Part shown: piece after piece, positions 38,575-47,600 of the stretch
Numbering within the stretch: position 1 is the first letter of the stretch
Layout of the letters: each line of letters starts with the position of its first letter
DNA from: RI-231 sp041394905
GTDB taxonomy: Bacteria > Acidobacteriota > Terriglobia > Bryobacterales > UBA6623
Assembly (NCBI GenBank): GCA_041394905.1
Contig: JAWKHJ010000004.1
Coordinates: forward strand, 62,001-126,000
Direction: 5' to 3'
DNA: 64,000 bases
The notes under the pieces: model-generated
The model's input: only the letters and a program-made list of their open reading frames with translations
The model's database searches: none
Told to the model about the DNA's origin: nothing
Translations under genes and position numbers: made by a program

Positions 38575-40125
38575 ATGGCGTTCCGAACCCTGCTGGCGGC
38601 GGTCCTCGCCGCAACCGCGCTGCAAGCCGTCACTGTCGACGTGCAGAACCGCTACGGGGCGATCCACGTCGTGGTCGCCGACCAGACCCAGATCACCGTC
38701 GAAGCGCGGCGCGGCGACGAGCAGCGCCCCTTGACCGAAGCCTCGATCTCGCGCCGCATGGACCGCATTCTCGTCCGCGCCACCCCACAGGATAGCGGCC
38801 CTCTCGACCTCCACGTGACCTTGCCGATCGGCTTCCGGCTCGAGGCTGAGACCGAATCCGGCGCGCTCACCGTGGTCGGCATGCTGCCCGCCGCACGCCT
38901 GGGCACCGAGACCGGCGACATCCGCCTCTCCATACCGTGGAGCGTCGCCCGCATTACGCTCGACGCCGACGTCAAACCGCCGAATCTCGTTTTGCCCAAG
39001 GGCCAGAAGTTCCTGCAAAGCATCATCGACATCAGCGGCGGCCGCACGCTCTGGCGCTTGCGCGATACCGTGCCCGAGCTCGCCATCGTCTATGGCAGCT
39101 ATCAAGTGCGGACGCGCCGTCCGCAAACCATCGAGCTCACCGAGTTCGTGCGTCCGCCCGATTGGCCCATCCAGTTCCACTCCGAGGCGCCGGCCTTGCT
39201 CGAACGCATGCTCAACGGCGAGGGCCCGCCCACCCCGGCCGCGCCCGCGGGCAGCCCGGAGATCGGCGGCAGCGACGCGCTGTTCCGGTCCGATGTCCGG
39301 ATGGTCAACATGATGGTCTCGGTGACTGACAACGAAGGGAGGCCCGTCACCGGCCTCACCGGCGCGGATTTCAGCGTGCGCGAGAACGGCGACGCCCAGC
39401 GCGTCGAGTTCGCCGGTTCGGAAGCCACTCCCTTCAACCTCGCCATCCTGCTCGACCTCAGCGGCTCCGCGCGGCAAGACCGCGAGCACCTGCGAACCGC
39501 CGCCGAAGCTTTCATCCGCTTGGCCGGCAAGAACGATCGCGTCGCCATCTACGCCCTCGCCAACGGCCTGTTCCACGTCGTGTCACCGTTGAGCAACGAC
39601 CACGAGAAACAGCTCGCCGAGACCAAGCGCCTACCCGAGATCTCCGGCGCCTCGCCGCTCTACGACGCCATCACGCTCGCCTACGCCCGCGAGCTGTGGA
39701 ACCGTCCCGGCGAGCGCAACGCGCTCATCGTGGTCAGCGACGGGCTCGACAACCAGGTCAGCAAGCAGGAAGCGCCCTCGAGCGTCAAATTCTCGAAGCT
39801 CGTCAAGGCCGCCGAGGAGATGAACGCCTTGATCTACCCGGTCTTCCTCCGCTCGGCCGAACGCTTCAACCCAAAATTCGCCACCAAGGCGCGCGAGAAC
39901 ATGGAAAAGCTCGCCGAAGCCTCCGGCGGCCGCCTCTTCCCCGCCCTCTCCGTCGAAGACCTGGCGCCGGTCTTTCCTGAGATCGAGGCTGAGCTGCGCA
40001 GCGTCTACGGGCTGGCTTACTACCCTAAGGATCAGGATTTCAACGGCAAATGGCGGAAGGTCGAGATCAAAGTGGATAAGTCGCGAGTCAACGTGCGCGC
40101 CCGCCCGGGCTACTACGCGCGCTGA
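38575..40125 (+). CDS. VWFA-related protein of acidobacterial TIGR03436 type
   Basis: A 516-residue exported protein (signal MAFRTLLAAVLAATALQA). The N-terminal 180 residues resemble adhesin-like beta repeats (LHVTLPIGFRLEAETESG). From about residue 240 comes the TIGR03436 block: VRMVNMMVSVTDNEGRPVTGLTGADFSVRENG, then a von Willebrand A domain with the metal-site motif LLDLSGSA and SDGLDNQ, ending with the typical YGLAYYPKDQDF and VNVRARPGYYAR. The function in acidobacteria is unknown; protein binding at the cell surface is likely. It is divergent from selB. Confidence 0.9.
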   Translation: MAFRTLLAAVLAATALQAVTVDVQNRYGAIHVVVADQTQITVEARRGDEQRPLTEASISRRMDRILVRATPQDSGPLDLHVTLPIGFRLEAETESGALTVVGMLPAARLGTETGDIRLSIPWSVARITLDADVKPPNLVLPKGQKFLQSIIDISGGRTLWRLRDTVPELAIVYGSYQVRTRRPQTIELTEFVRPPDWPIQFHSEAPALLERMLNGEGPPTPAAPAGSPEIGGSDALFRSDVRMVNMMVSVTDNEGRPVTGLTGADFSVRENGDAQRVEFAGSEATPFNLAILLDLSGSARQDREHLRTAAEAFIRLAGKNDRVAIYALANGLFHVVSPLSNDHEKQLAETKRLPEISGASPLYDAITLAYARELWNRPGERNALIVVSDGLDNQVSKQEAPSSVKFSKLVKAAEEMNALIYPVFLRSAERFNPKFATKARENMEKLAEASGGRLFPALSVEDLAPVFPEIEAELRSVYGLAYYPKDQDFNGKWRKVEIKVDKSRVNVRARPGYYAR

Positions 40126-40162
40126 GCTCGTGGCGCATCCACGCGGCTCGAGGAAAAGCAAA

Positions 40163-40189
40163 GGGCCGGAGGACTTTCGCCCCCGGCCC
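40163..40189 (-). terminator. hairpin terminator between convergent genes
   Basis: GGGCCGG (40163-40169) pairs with CCGGCCC (40183-40189). On the minus strand it is followed by TTTGCTTTTCC, fitting termination of the small secreted-protein gene. Confidence 0.6.
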
Positions 40190-40214
40190 ACGCTCGAACG
40201 AACCACAGAGCAAA

Positions 40215-40613
40215 TCAATCCACGTCGGTCGAAACCGAGTCCGCTTGCGCCAGGTGCGTTTCGGCCATGCGCCGCGCATCTTCGGCGTCCTGGCGCGCCT
40301 TGGCGGCGAGCTCAGCCTGCCGCTTGGGGGTATTCCAACCGTGGCCGCGCTTTGCGATCAGCGACTTGGGCGCGCTGGCGTAGCGCTGCTCCAAGCGGTC
40401 GTGGCGTTCGGCCTTTTCGTCGAGCATCACGGCGCGCTGCTGGTAAAGCTGTCCCAGCTCGCGAAAATCCTCGGCGGAATCGGCAGATTCGGCCAGCGCC
40501 GCAAGTCGTTTCGCATCGAGATCCTTCTTGTCGGCGGCGCTCATCGCGGGAACGAACGTGAGAATGGCGGCTGCTAGGGCGAACCGCGCGATTTGAGTCA
40601 GTTTTTGCATCAT
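40215..40613 (-). CDS. small secreted helical protein of unknown function
   Basis: A 132-residue protein. Start ATG 40613 follows AGGAGG with a 6-nt spacer and opens a signal peptide (MMQKLTQIARFALAAAILTFVPAMSAA). The mature part is strongly charged and helical, with heptad-like Ala/Glu/Arg content (AELAAKARQDAEDARRMAETHLAQA) that predicts a coiled coil. No known family. It follows the response regulator gene on the same strand with a 142-nt gap that holds an 8-bp-arm palindrome, so it may be a target of that regulator. Confidence 0.7.
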   Translation of the reverse strand: MMQKLTQIARFALAAAILTFVPAMSAADKKDLDAKRLAALAESADSAEDFRELGQLYQQRAVMLDEKAERHDRLEQRYASAPKSLIAKRGHGWNTPKRQAELAAKARQDAEDARRMAETHLAQADSVSTDVD

Positions 40614-40681
40614 CTTACGCCTCCTGGCTTGTGAGCAACTTGGCTGACTCTTACGATAGGGCGGGCCCCCCAACCGGGAAC

Positions 40682-40699
40682 ATCCGAAAAATTTCGGAT
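40682..40699. promoter_or_regulatory. palindrome, candidate operator
   Basis: ATCCGAAA (40682-40689) and TTTCGGAT (40692-40699) are separated by 2 nt. It lies about 70 nt upstream of the small secreted-protein start, a suitable place for an activator or repressor site. Confidence 0.4.
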
Positions 40700-40755
40700 T
40701 CCCGCAACGGGGATTGCGGAACGGCGTCTGCGTAATCGGCGGCTCGAGCGCCTGG

Positions 40756-41388
40756 CTACGGCCGAACCAACCCGTTCTTCACTGCGTATTGCACCAGCTC
40801 GGCCGTCGTCTTCACGCCGATGGCGTCCATGATGGCGTACTTGTGCGATTCGACCGTTCTAGGCGACAGATTCAAGATCGCGCCGATCTCCTTCGCTGAG
40901 CGCCCCTCGGCGACCAGTTGCAGCACCTCGGTCTGGCGGCTGGTCAGCCGCACCGCCTCCCCGGCCTCGCCCGTGCGCAGCGCCTCCAGCACTTCCCCGG
41001 CCACGCGCGGCGTGATGTAGGTGCGGCCCGCCAACGCCTCGCGCACCGCAGTCAGCAGCTCATCCGGCGCGGAATGTTTGAGCACGTAGCCCGATGCGCC
41101 CGCCGCAAGCGCGCCCGTGGCGTAGCTCACGTCCGGATGCATGGTGAGGAAGACGAACTTCGCGCGCGAGCCCGCCTTGCGCAGCTGGCGCACCGCTTCT
41201 ATTCCGTTGAGCAGCGGCATCGATACGTCGGCGACCACAACGTCGGGGTGCAACCGGTCGTGGGCTTCGAGCAATGCGCGGCCATCCTCGACGATCTCGA
41301 CGATCTCGAGCTCCGGCTCGAGCAGGCCGCGCAGCCCCTCAGCGACGATGCGGTGATCATCGGCGACCAGCACTCTCGGACGATTCAT
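40756..41388 (-). CDS. NarL/FixJ-type response regulator
   Basis: A 210-residue regulator. Receiver domain: acidic pair in VLVADDHRIVAEG, phospho-acceptor Asp in DVVVADVSMPLLNG, Thr in FVFLTMHPD and Lys in GYVLKHSAPDE. DNA-binding LuxR-type helix-turn-helix: LTSRQTEVLQLVAEGRSAKEIGAILNLSPRTVESHK. Start ATG 41388 overlaps the kinase TGA by 4 nt, so the pair is made together. The kinase encoded upstream is the obvious partner. Confidence 0.95.
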   Translation of the reverse strand: MNRPRVLVADDHRIVAEGLRGLLEPELEIVEIVEDGRALLEAHDRLHPDVVVADVSMPLLNGIEAVRQLRKAGSRAKFVFLTMHPDVSYATGALAAGASGYVLKHSAPDELLTAVREALAGRTYITPRVAGEVLEALRTGEAGEAVRLTSRQTEVLQLVAEGRSAKEIGAILNLSPRTVESHKYAIMDAIGVKTTAELVQYAVKNGLVRP

Positions 41389-43673
41389 GGCTTCTCGGCC
41401 TCCACCGGAATCTCGACCGCGATGCGCGTTCCGCGGCCCGGCGTCGAGTCCACGTGCAACTCTCCGCCGGCGAGCCGCGCCCGCTCCTCCATGCTCGCCA
41501 AGCCGAGGCCTCCGCGTCCACGCGCGTCGTCGAATTGGAAGCCCCGTCCGTCGTCCTCGATCACCAGCCGCACGCGCCCGTCCCACACGCTCAGCTCCAC
41601 GTTCACCTCCGTCGCGCCGGCATGGCGCGCGATGTTGTGGAAACACTCCTGCGCGATACGGTAGAGCGCCAGGCGCGCCTCGCGGCTGAGCTCCGACGGA
41701 GGATCTTCGGATGCAAACGAGACTGGAATGTCGAGCCGTTTGGCGAGCGCCGTCGTCTCCGATCCGAGCGCCGAAACCAGCCCCAGGTCGTCCAGGATCG
41801 ACGGATGCAGGCTGCGCGAGAGGTGCTGCACGTCTTCGCTCAACCGGATGGCGCCGCTCTTGAGCTCGCCCGCGCGCGCCACCGCTGCGGCCGTCAGGCC
41901 AGGCTCGCGCGCCAGCACCCCGGCGTCGATCGCCAACAGACCCAACCGCTGCGTGATGTCGTCATGCAGCTCGCGCGCGATGCGGGCGCGCTCTTCTTCC
42001 TGCGCCGAGATGAGCTTACGCGCCAACACGCGCAGCTCCTGCTGCGCCCGCGCCAGCGCCGTAATGTCCTGCGCCACGCAGACCACGTCCGACGCGTCGC
42101 CTTCGGCCGGATTGACCAGTGCGGCGGTAAACAACACCGGGATCGGCCGCCCTGCCGCATCGACCAGTCGCTTCTCGATCGGTGGCAGTTGCCCTTTTTC
42201 GCGGAGGGCGCTCAACCACTCCGGCTGCGACGCGCCGCTCTCGAGGATGCCTGCCAGCGGCCGTCCTTCGAGCGCGCCACTTTCCACGCCCAGCATCACG
42301 TCCGCCGCGCGATTGGCCGAGCGGATGATCGGCCCTTGCTCGGACTCGCGCACGACGAAGACCGCGTTCAGCATCGAGCCCAGCAAATTGTCCAGGTAAT
42401 CCCGCGAGACCGTCGTTTCGCGCAGGCGTCCCGTCAGCTCGCGAAAGCTCTCGGCCAGGCGCGCCACCTCGTCATCGGCGCCCTCGAACGCGTCCAGCCC
42501 GGTCGAGCGGTCCAGGTCCACTCGGCGAATCTCGTCTACTTCCGATGCCAGCGCCAACAGCGGCCGCGTCGTGCGACGCGAGAACCAGTAGCCTGCGGCC
42601 AGAAACGCAGCGGATACGGCCAGCGCGAGCGCCACCAGGCGGTTGCGCAGCGTGTGCACGGGCCGAAACACCTCTTCTTCATCAATCTCCGACAGCAGCA
42701 CCCAATCGAGCCCAGGCAGGTTGAGCGGCGCGAACGAGCTGAGCACGGGGACCCCGCGATAGTCCAGCGTCCGGCTCGTGGAGGCGGCTCCCGCGAGCGC
42801 GCGACGGACGGCGTCGGTGTGCGCCGGCTGGGTCAGCACGGTGGAACCGGCTTCGCGCAAGCGCCGCAGCTCTTGTTCGGGGACGCCGCGCGCACGGAGC
42901 CGATCGAGGTAGACGTCGCGATCCTCGAGGTAGAAACGCGAGTCCGACCGCATCAGGCCGTCCGCCCCGACCAGGTACGTCTCGCCGGTGTCGCCCAGGC
43001 CCTCTTCGCGCCAGCCGCCGCCGCCCGTCATCACTTGGTCGATCGCCGTCGGGGAGAGGCGCACTGCGAACGCTCCGATCACCGTGCCATCGTCCTTCAC
43101 GGCGGCGGCGGCGAAAGACGCGGCGGCGCCGTCCGCGCCGGGGTAGTGCTCGAAGTCCACGATCCGCGCGCCGCCGGAGGGGTCGGCGAGCACGCCGTCG
43201 ACCACAGTCGCGAGATTGCTGCCCGCATAGGGCGGCGCAGTCAGCGCGACCCCCGCGGCGGGATCGCCCTTCAGGCTGTAGAGCGTCCGCCGCGAGACCG
43301 CATCGACCAGCATTACATCCTCGAAATCGAAGGCTGCGGCGTAGCCTCGCAAGGTCTCTCCATACAACCGCTCTACGGCGAGATTGTCGGCGGCTGCAGG
43401 CCCGGCGGCGGAAAATCCCAAGATGCCGTCGGTCGCCGCCTCGCCGTCAGCCAACGTGCGGACTGTTGCCGACACGCTGCGGAAATACGTCTCGATTTGG
43501 CGTTTCTTCGTTTCGCGAATGACGGTCAGGCGGGCATAGGCGGCGTCCTCGAGCGCGGCGTGGGCCACGCGATAGCTCTGCCAGCCGGTCAACCCGATAG
43601 CGACTAGGCCCAGCGTGAGAAACGCCGCTCGGATCCGGGCGGAGAGCGAGCGGCGGCGCGGCAATTTGGACAC
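41385..43673 (-). CDS. NarL-type sensor histidine kinase
   Basis: A 762-residue membrane kinase. A first membrane span (residues ~14-32) is followed by an extracytoplasmic sensing region of about 300 residues that looks like a double Cache domain (DFEDVMLVDAVSRRTLYSLKG, GDTGETYLVGADGLMRSDSRF, LDWVLLSEIDEEEVF). Then come a second span (~345-365), a HAMP region, a PAS domain (~430-540: MLNAVFVVRESEQGP), HisKA_3 with the phospho-acceptor histidine in RIARELHDDITQRLG, and HATPase_c (IAQECFHNIARHAGAT, IEDDGRGF, GLGLASMEERARLAGG). GTG start 43673. The GETYLVG pattern is common in methyl-accepting and kinase Cache sensors of small organic ligands. Confidence 0.93.
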   Translation of the reverse strand: MSKLPRRRSLSARIRAAFLTLGLVAIGLTGWQSYRVAHAALEDAAYARLTVIRETKKRQIETYFRSVSATVRTLADGEAATDGILGFSAAGPAAADNLAVERLYGETLRGYAAAFDFEDVMLVDAVSRRTLYSLKGDPAAGVALTAPPYAGSNLATVVDGVLADPSGGARIVDFEHYPGADGAAASFAAAAVKDDGTVIGAFAVRLSPTAIDQVMTGGGGWREEGLGDTGETYLVGADGLMRSDSRFYLEDRDVYLDRLRARGVPEQELRRLREAGSTVLTQPAHTDAVRRALAGAASTSRTLDYRGVPVLSSFAPLNLPGLDWVLLSEIDEEEVFRPVHTLRNRLVALALAVSAAFLAAGYWFSRRTTRPLLALASEVDEIRRVDLDRSTGLDAFEGADDEVARLAESFRELTGRLRETTVSRDYLDNLLGSMLNAVFVVRESEQGPIIRSANRAADVMLGVESGALEGRPLAGILESGASQPEWLSALREKGQLPPIEKRLVDAAGRPIPVLFTAALVNPAEGDASDVVCVAQDITALARAQQELRVLARKLISAQEEERARIARELHDDITQRLGLLAIDAGVLAREPGLTAAAVARAGELKSGAIRLSEDVQHLSRSLHPSILDDLGLVSALGSETTALAKRLDIPVSFASEDPPSELSREARLALYRIAQECFHNIARHAGATEVNVELSVWDGRVRLVIEDDGRGFQFDDARGRGGLGLASMEERARLAGGELHVDSTPGRGTRIAVEIPVEAEKP

Positions 43674-43697
43674 GTTCGAGAGTGCGCGAGACCGCGC

Positions 43698-45152
43698 CTA
43701 GACGATCTCTTCGATGACCTGCCCATGCACCTGCGTCAGGCGCTCGTTGCGGCCCAGGTGCAGGTAGCTCAACCGGTCTTGGTCGAGGCCCAGGAAGTGC
43801 AGGATGGTCGTGTGAATGTCGCGGAAGTGGTAAGGCTTCTCGATCGCACGCAGGCCGATCGCGTCCGTCGCGCCGACCACTTGGCCGCCCTTCACGCCGC
43901 CGCCGGCCATCCACATGGTGAAGCCCAAATTGTGGTGGTCGCGGCCCGCGATGCCGTTCTTGTCCGTCTGCGCCTCGGGCGAGCGTCCGAACTCGCCGCC
44001 CCACACCACGAGCGTTTCGTCGAGCAGGCCGCGGCGTTTGAGGTCCGCGAGCAGGCCCGCGATCGGCTTGTCGGCCTGCGCGGCCATGCGCAAGTGATTC
44101 TCTTCAATGTCCTGGTGGGCATCCCACTGCAGGTTGCCGGGGCCGCCGCCAGAAACCACGGTCACGAAGCGCGTGCCGTTCTCGACCAGCTTGCGCGCCA
44201 TCAGGCAGCGTCGGCCGTACTCGTCAGTCGGCTCGGTCCCGATGCCGTAGAGGTCGAGCGTCTCTTGCGATTCATGCCGGATGTCGAGGATCTCCGGCGC
44301 CTCCATCTGCATTTTGAAGGCAAGATCGTAGGCTCGGACGCGCGCATCGAACTCGTAGTCGCCCGGCTCGAGCGTCGCCTCGTTGAGCTGCTTGATTAGG
44401 TCGACCGTCTTGCGCCGCGTATCGAGCTTCACGCCCTCCGGCAGCCCCAGATTCAGCACCGGGTTCTCGCCCGGCCGGAACGTCGTCGGTTGGTACACAG
44501 CCGGCAGAAAGCCGTTCATGTACATCGGCTGGCCGGCTTCGAGGGCGCCGTCGGGATCCGGCATCACCACATACGAAGGCAGGTTCTCCGCCTCCGAGCC
44601 CAGGCCGTAAACGATCCAGGACCCCATGGAAGGGAAGCCCGGCACGATGCGGCCCGACAGCAGCTCATACTGCGCCGCCGAATGGACGACCATGTCGCCG
44701 TGGCACGAGCGCAAGACCGCGATGTCGTCGATGTGCTTGGCCGTGTGCGGCAGCAAGTCGGAGACCTCGATGCCCGCCTGGCCGTACTTCTTGAACGTGC
44801 GCTTGGTCCCGAGCAGCTTCGCGTCGCCCTTGACGAATTGATATTTCGCCTCGCCGAACTCCTTGGGACGCGGCTGGCCGTTGAGCTCGTTGAGCAGCGG
44901 TTTGGGGTCGAAGGTCTCGATGTGCGACGGGCCGCCCGCCATGAACAGGAAGATGACGCGCTTGGCCGTCGCGGGCTTGTGGGGCGGCTTGGGCGAAAGC
45001 GGGTCCTGTACCGGCGCGGCGCGCATGGCCTCGCTGGCGAGCAACTGCGTAAAGGCAAGCGAGCCGAACCCGCAGAAGGCGTCAGTCAAGAATTCGCGGC
45101 GATTGCGCGTCCAGCGTACGTGTTCCGGCACGGAGAGAGCTCCCGTCGGCAT
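43698..45152 (-). CDS. DUF1501 family exported protein
   Basis: About 484 residues. RNRREFLTDAFCGFGSLAFTQ is a twin-arginine-like export signal. Family blocks: RVIFLFMAGGPSHIETFDPKP, SDLLPHTAKHIDDIAVLRSC, YGRRCLMARKLVENGTRFVTV, LVVWGGEFGRSPE, GRDHHNLGFTMWMAGGGVKGG and the end DRLSYLHLGRNERLTQVHG. This is a sulfatase/phosphatase-fold family of unknown activity, frequent in Planctomycetes and Acidobacteria, usually beside DUF1549/DUF1553 cytochrome-like genes, which are absent here. ATG 45152 lacks a Shine-Dalgarno; GTG 45131, with GGGAG 8 nt before it and TACAAT (45157-45152, minus) as a possible -10, may be the true start. Confidence 0.9.
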   Translation of the reverse strand: MPTGALSVPEHVRWTRNRREFLTDAFCGFGSLAFTQLLASEAMRAAPVQDPLSPKPPHKPATAKRVIFLFMAGGPSHIETFDPKPLLNELNGQPRPKEFGEAKYQFVKGDAKLLGTKRTFKKYGQAGIEVSDLLPHTAKHIDDIAVLRSCHGDMVVHSAAQYELLSGRIVPGFPSMGSWIVYGLGSEAENLPSYVVMPDPDGALEAGQPMYMNGFLPAVYQPTTFRPGENPVLNLGLPEGVKLDTRRKTVDLIKQLNEATLEPGDYEFDARVRAYDLAFKMQMEAPEILDIRHESQETLDLYGIGTEPTDEYGRRCLMARKLVENGTRFVTVVSGGGPGNLQWDAHQDIEENHLRMAAQADKPIAGLLADLKRRGLLDETLVVWGGEFGRSPEAQTDKNGIAGRDHHNLGFTMWMAGGGVKGGQVVGATDAIGLRAIEKPYHFRDIHTTILHFLGLDQDRLSYLHLGRNERLTQVHGQVIEEIV

Positions 45153-45199
45153 TGTAACGCCGTGGGAAATCAGGGGCAACGAAGAATTGGGCCAGCCCT

Positions 45200-45205
45200 T
45201 ACAAT
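45200..45205 (+). promoter_or_regulatory. -10-like hexamer TACAAT before DsbA-like gene
   Basis: TACAAT lies 9 nt before ATG 45215; no Shine-Dalgarno is visible in the gap. Confidence 0.45.
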
Positions 45206-45214
45206 GAGATAGAC

Positions 45215-46243
45215 ATGACCTTCTCTTCCCGTTCCCGCCTCGCAGCGGCCGCGCTCCTGTTGACCGCCTGTTCGGCTACGGGACAGAATCCGGCGCCGAG
45301 CGCGTCCTCCTCGATGGCAGCCTCCGGCCCGGTCGCAACCGTCGCCGGGCATCCGATCACCGACGAGGATCTCGACGTCAAAGGCGAGCTGATGCAGCTC
45401 GAGCAGCAGGCCTACGAAATTCGCATGCGTGCGCTCGACGACGTGATCGCCGATCGCCTGATCGCCGCCGAGGCCGCAAAGCGCGGCGTCACAGCCGAGG
45501 AGTTGGTCAAAACCGAGATCTCGTCCAAGGTCGAGGATCCAACGCCGCTCGAGGTCGAGGGCTTCTACGAGCAGCAAAAGGCCCGCATCCGCCAGCCGCT
45601 GGAGGCCGTCCGGCCGCAAGTAGCCGAGCTGCTGCGTTCGCTGCGGGAACGCGAAGTGCGCCAAGCTTTCGTTGACAAGTTGCGCAAGGACAGCGACGTG
45701 AAGATCCTGCTCGACCCGCCGCGGATGTCCGCCAACCTCTCTGACGCGCCCTTCCGCGGCCCCGAGAATGCACCCGTCACCATCGTCGAGTTCTCCGACT
45801 TCCAGTGCCCCTTCTGCCGCCGCGTGCAACCCACACTGAAGAAGCTCCAAGAGACGTACGGCGACAAGTTGCGCTGGTCCTTCAAAGACCTGCCATTGAT
45901 CAGCATCCACCCCGACGCGCAGAAGGCCGCCGAGGCCGCGCGCTGCGCCGGCGATCAAGGCAAGTTCTGGGAGTTCCGCGCCGCGATGTTCGACGCAAAC
46001 CAGATCAACCGCTCCGTATTCGACCAAACCGCCGAACAGATCGGCCTGGACAAGTCGAAATTCGACTCCTGCATCGACTCAGACGTGCATGCCGAAGCCG
46101 TGCAGAACGACCTGCGCGAAGCCGAGTCGCTCGGAATGAACGGAACGCCGGCGTTCTTGATCAACGGCGTCCTGCTCTCCGGCGCTCAGCCCTACGAAGA
46201 GTTCGAGAAAGTAATCGACCGCGAGCTGGAAAAGGCGCAGTAG
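45215..46243 (+). CDS. DsbA-family thioredoxin-like lipoprotein with SurA-like N-terminal region
   Basis: A 342-residue protein with a lipobox signal (MTFSSRSRLAAAALLLTACSAT), cysteine at residue 19. Residues ~40-165 resemble the SurA/PpiC chaperone N-terminal domain (VATVAGHPITDEDLDVKGELMQLEQQ). The DsbA/BdbD-like domain (~180-342) has the active site FSDFQCPFCRRVQPTLKKL (C-x-x-C), FKDLPLISIHPDAQKAAEAARCA and the cis-proline loop GTPAFLINGVLLSG. It is probably a periplasmic membrane-anchored disulfide oxidase or isomerase. Divergent from the DUF1501 gene. Confidence 0.92.
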   Translation: MTFSSRSRLAAAALLLTACSATGQNPAPSASSSMAASGPVATVAGHPITDEDLDVKGELMQLEQQAYEIRMRALDDVIADRLIAAEAAKRGVTAEELVKTEISSKVEDPTPLEVEGFYEQQKARIRQPLEAVRPQVAELLRSLREREVRQAFVDKLRKDSDVKILLDPPRMSANLSDAPFRGPENAPVTIVEFSDFQCPFCRRVQPTLKKLQETYGDKLRWSFKDLPLISIHPDAQKAAEAARCAGDQGKFWEFRAAMFDANQINRSVFDQTAEQIGLDKSKFDSCIDSDVHAEAVQNDLREAESLGMNGTPAFLINGVLLSGAQPYEEFEKVIDRELEKAQ

Positions 46244-46260
46244 GTTCGCACTGCCCTCGA

Positions 46261-47250
46261 TTAGAACTTAGGCGTCATCACCGCGACGTCGATCTTCGCC
46301 ATTGCCTCGGTGAGCGCGGCTAGATGATCCGGGTCGCGCACCGTACCCACGATTGCGCCGCCCGAACCGGCGAACTTCGCAGTCGCGCCGACGCCTCTCG
46401 CCGTGCGCACCATCTCCAGGTTGCCTTCGCCGAGCTTGTAGATGCTCGCGCGCAGGTCGAAGTTCTCGTTGATCAGCTTGTCCAAGGCGGCATGGTCGTG
46501 CTCGAGCAACGCCTGCCGCCCTTCCGCCGCGATCGCCGCCCAGCGCTGCATCGCCTTCACCACCAGCGGGTCGCCTTCTTCGAAGCGCGACCGGATGTTG
46601 TTGTGGAACACCTCGGTGCCTTCGCTGAGCGAGCGCCGGTACGCCACGTAAACATGCGGCAGCAGCGAGGGATTCAGCGCCTCATACTGTCCGTGGCCTT
46701 GCTTCTCCATCAGCTCGCGGGCGAAATCCATGTAGACCAGCCCCTCGTAGACTTGGATCACGCGATCCTGCAAGCCCGCGCCCACGCCTAGATACCGTGT
46801 CTCGGTCTCGAGCGCCAAATTGGCCTGTTCGGGCTTGGAAAGCTCGACGTCGAAGTACTGGCACAACGCCCGCAGCGCCGCAATGATGATCGCGCTCGAT
46901 CCGCCCATACCCAGCCGCAGCGGGATGTTCGATTCGTACTCGAGCGTGAAGTTGCGATCGTGCAGCTCGATGCCCTTCTCGTCGCAATAATCCGTGAAGC
47001 GCATGATGAGCGCCTTGAGGATGCGGATGCCGCCGTAGTAGCCGCGCCAGCGCGTCTGCTCGCGCAACTCCTCGAGGCTCTCCCAAATCGGGATGTCCGC
47101 GGCGCCGCTCTTGATCTCGAGTCGCGCCGACGGATACAGCAGGACGTGCGCCCGAAAGTTCTTGAGGATGAACGAGATAGTCTTCCCGTAGTAGCCGTCG
47201 CTCGGGTTCCCCAACAGACCCGCGCGTGCATAGGCAAAGGTTTCAATCAT
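46261..47250 (-). CDS. GHMP family kinase, glucuronokinase-like
   Basis: A 329-residue sugar kinase. The N-terminus AYARAGLLGNPSDGYYGKTIS and the ATP-binding PLRLGMGGSSAIIIAALRAL are GHMP-kinase motifs; the C-terminal GVGATAKFAGSGGAIVGTV is motif 3. The ARAGLLGNPSDGY opening is typical of glucuronokinase/GalU-linked members. It probably phosphorylates a sugar or uronic acid at C1. ATG 47250 overlaps the PspC-gene stop (ATGA). A uronic acid kinase would fit the uronate-type TRAP and porin genes at 60-64 kb, but that is inference. Confidence 0.88.
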   Translation of the reverse strand: MIETFAYARAGLLGNPSDGYYGKTISFILKNFRAHVLLYPSARLEIKSGAADIPIWESLEELREQTRWRGYYGGIRILKALIMRFTDYCDEKGIELHDRNFTLEYESNIPLRLGMGGSSAIIIAALRALCQYFDVELSKPEQANLALETETRYLGVGAGLQDRVIQVYEGLVYMDFARELMEKQGHGQYEALNPSLLPHVYVAYRRSLSEGTEVFHNNIRSRFEEGDPLVVKAMQRWAAIAAEGRQALLEHDHAALDKLINENFDLRASIYKLGEGNLEMVRTARGVGATAKFAGSGGAIVGTVRDPDHLAALTEAMAKIDVAVMTPKF

Positions 47251-47600
47251 GCAACTTGACCGGTTTTCTCAACCGCTACGGGCTTGCGCTTTTCGAGCAC
47301 CTCGGGCTTCTCCGGCTGACGGCGAGGCATCACGGCCCAGCAGATTCCGTAGGCGATCAGCCCAGGACTGAACGGCAGCAACGACGCGCCCGTCCAAGCC
47401 GCCCGCACCCACTTCGGGTTCACATCCAAGTAGCGCGCCACGCCCCCGCACACACCCGCCACGCGCTTGTTCTCATCGGCGCGGCGCAGGCGCGGCTTCA
47501 CCGTGACGGTGACATCGGCGCCGGCGTCAGTCTTATGGCCGCAGCGCCGACAAAAGAAGTCTTCGGACTCGATCGGGAAGGCGCAGGCCGCACAGAACAT
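47247..47600 (-). CDS. zinc-ribbon plus PspC domain membrane protein
   Basis: A 117-residue protein. MFCAACAFPIESEDFFCRRCGHK is a four-cysteine zinc ribbon (C-x-x-C...C-x-x-C). RRADENKRVAGVCGGVARYLDVNPKWVRAAW is the PspC domain, followed by one membrane span (LLPFSPGLIAYGICWAVM). PspC proteins act in membrane-stress responses. Start ATG 47600 chosen because the zinc ribbon follows directly; TAGTCT lies 10 nt upstream. It precedes and overlaps the GHMP kinase gene. Confidence 0.88.
   Translation of the reverse strand: MFCAACAFPIESEDFFCRRCGHKTDAGADVTVTVKPRLRRADENKRVAGVCGGVARYLDVNPKWVRAAWTGASLLPFSPGLIAYGICWAVMPRRQPEKPEVLEKRKPVAVEKTGQVA

Noticed and set aside
41274..43607. 777-codon open frame on the plus strand
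   Set aside because: It is antisense to the histidine kinase, is full of Arg/His/Gln runs and has no recognisable motif; high GC makes long shadow frames common.
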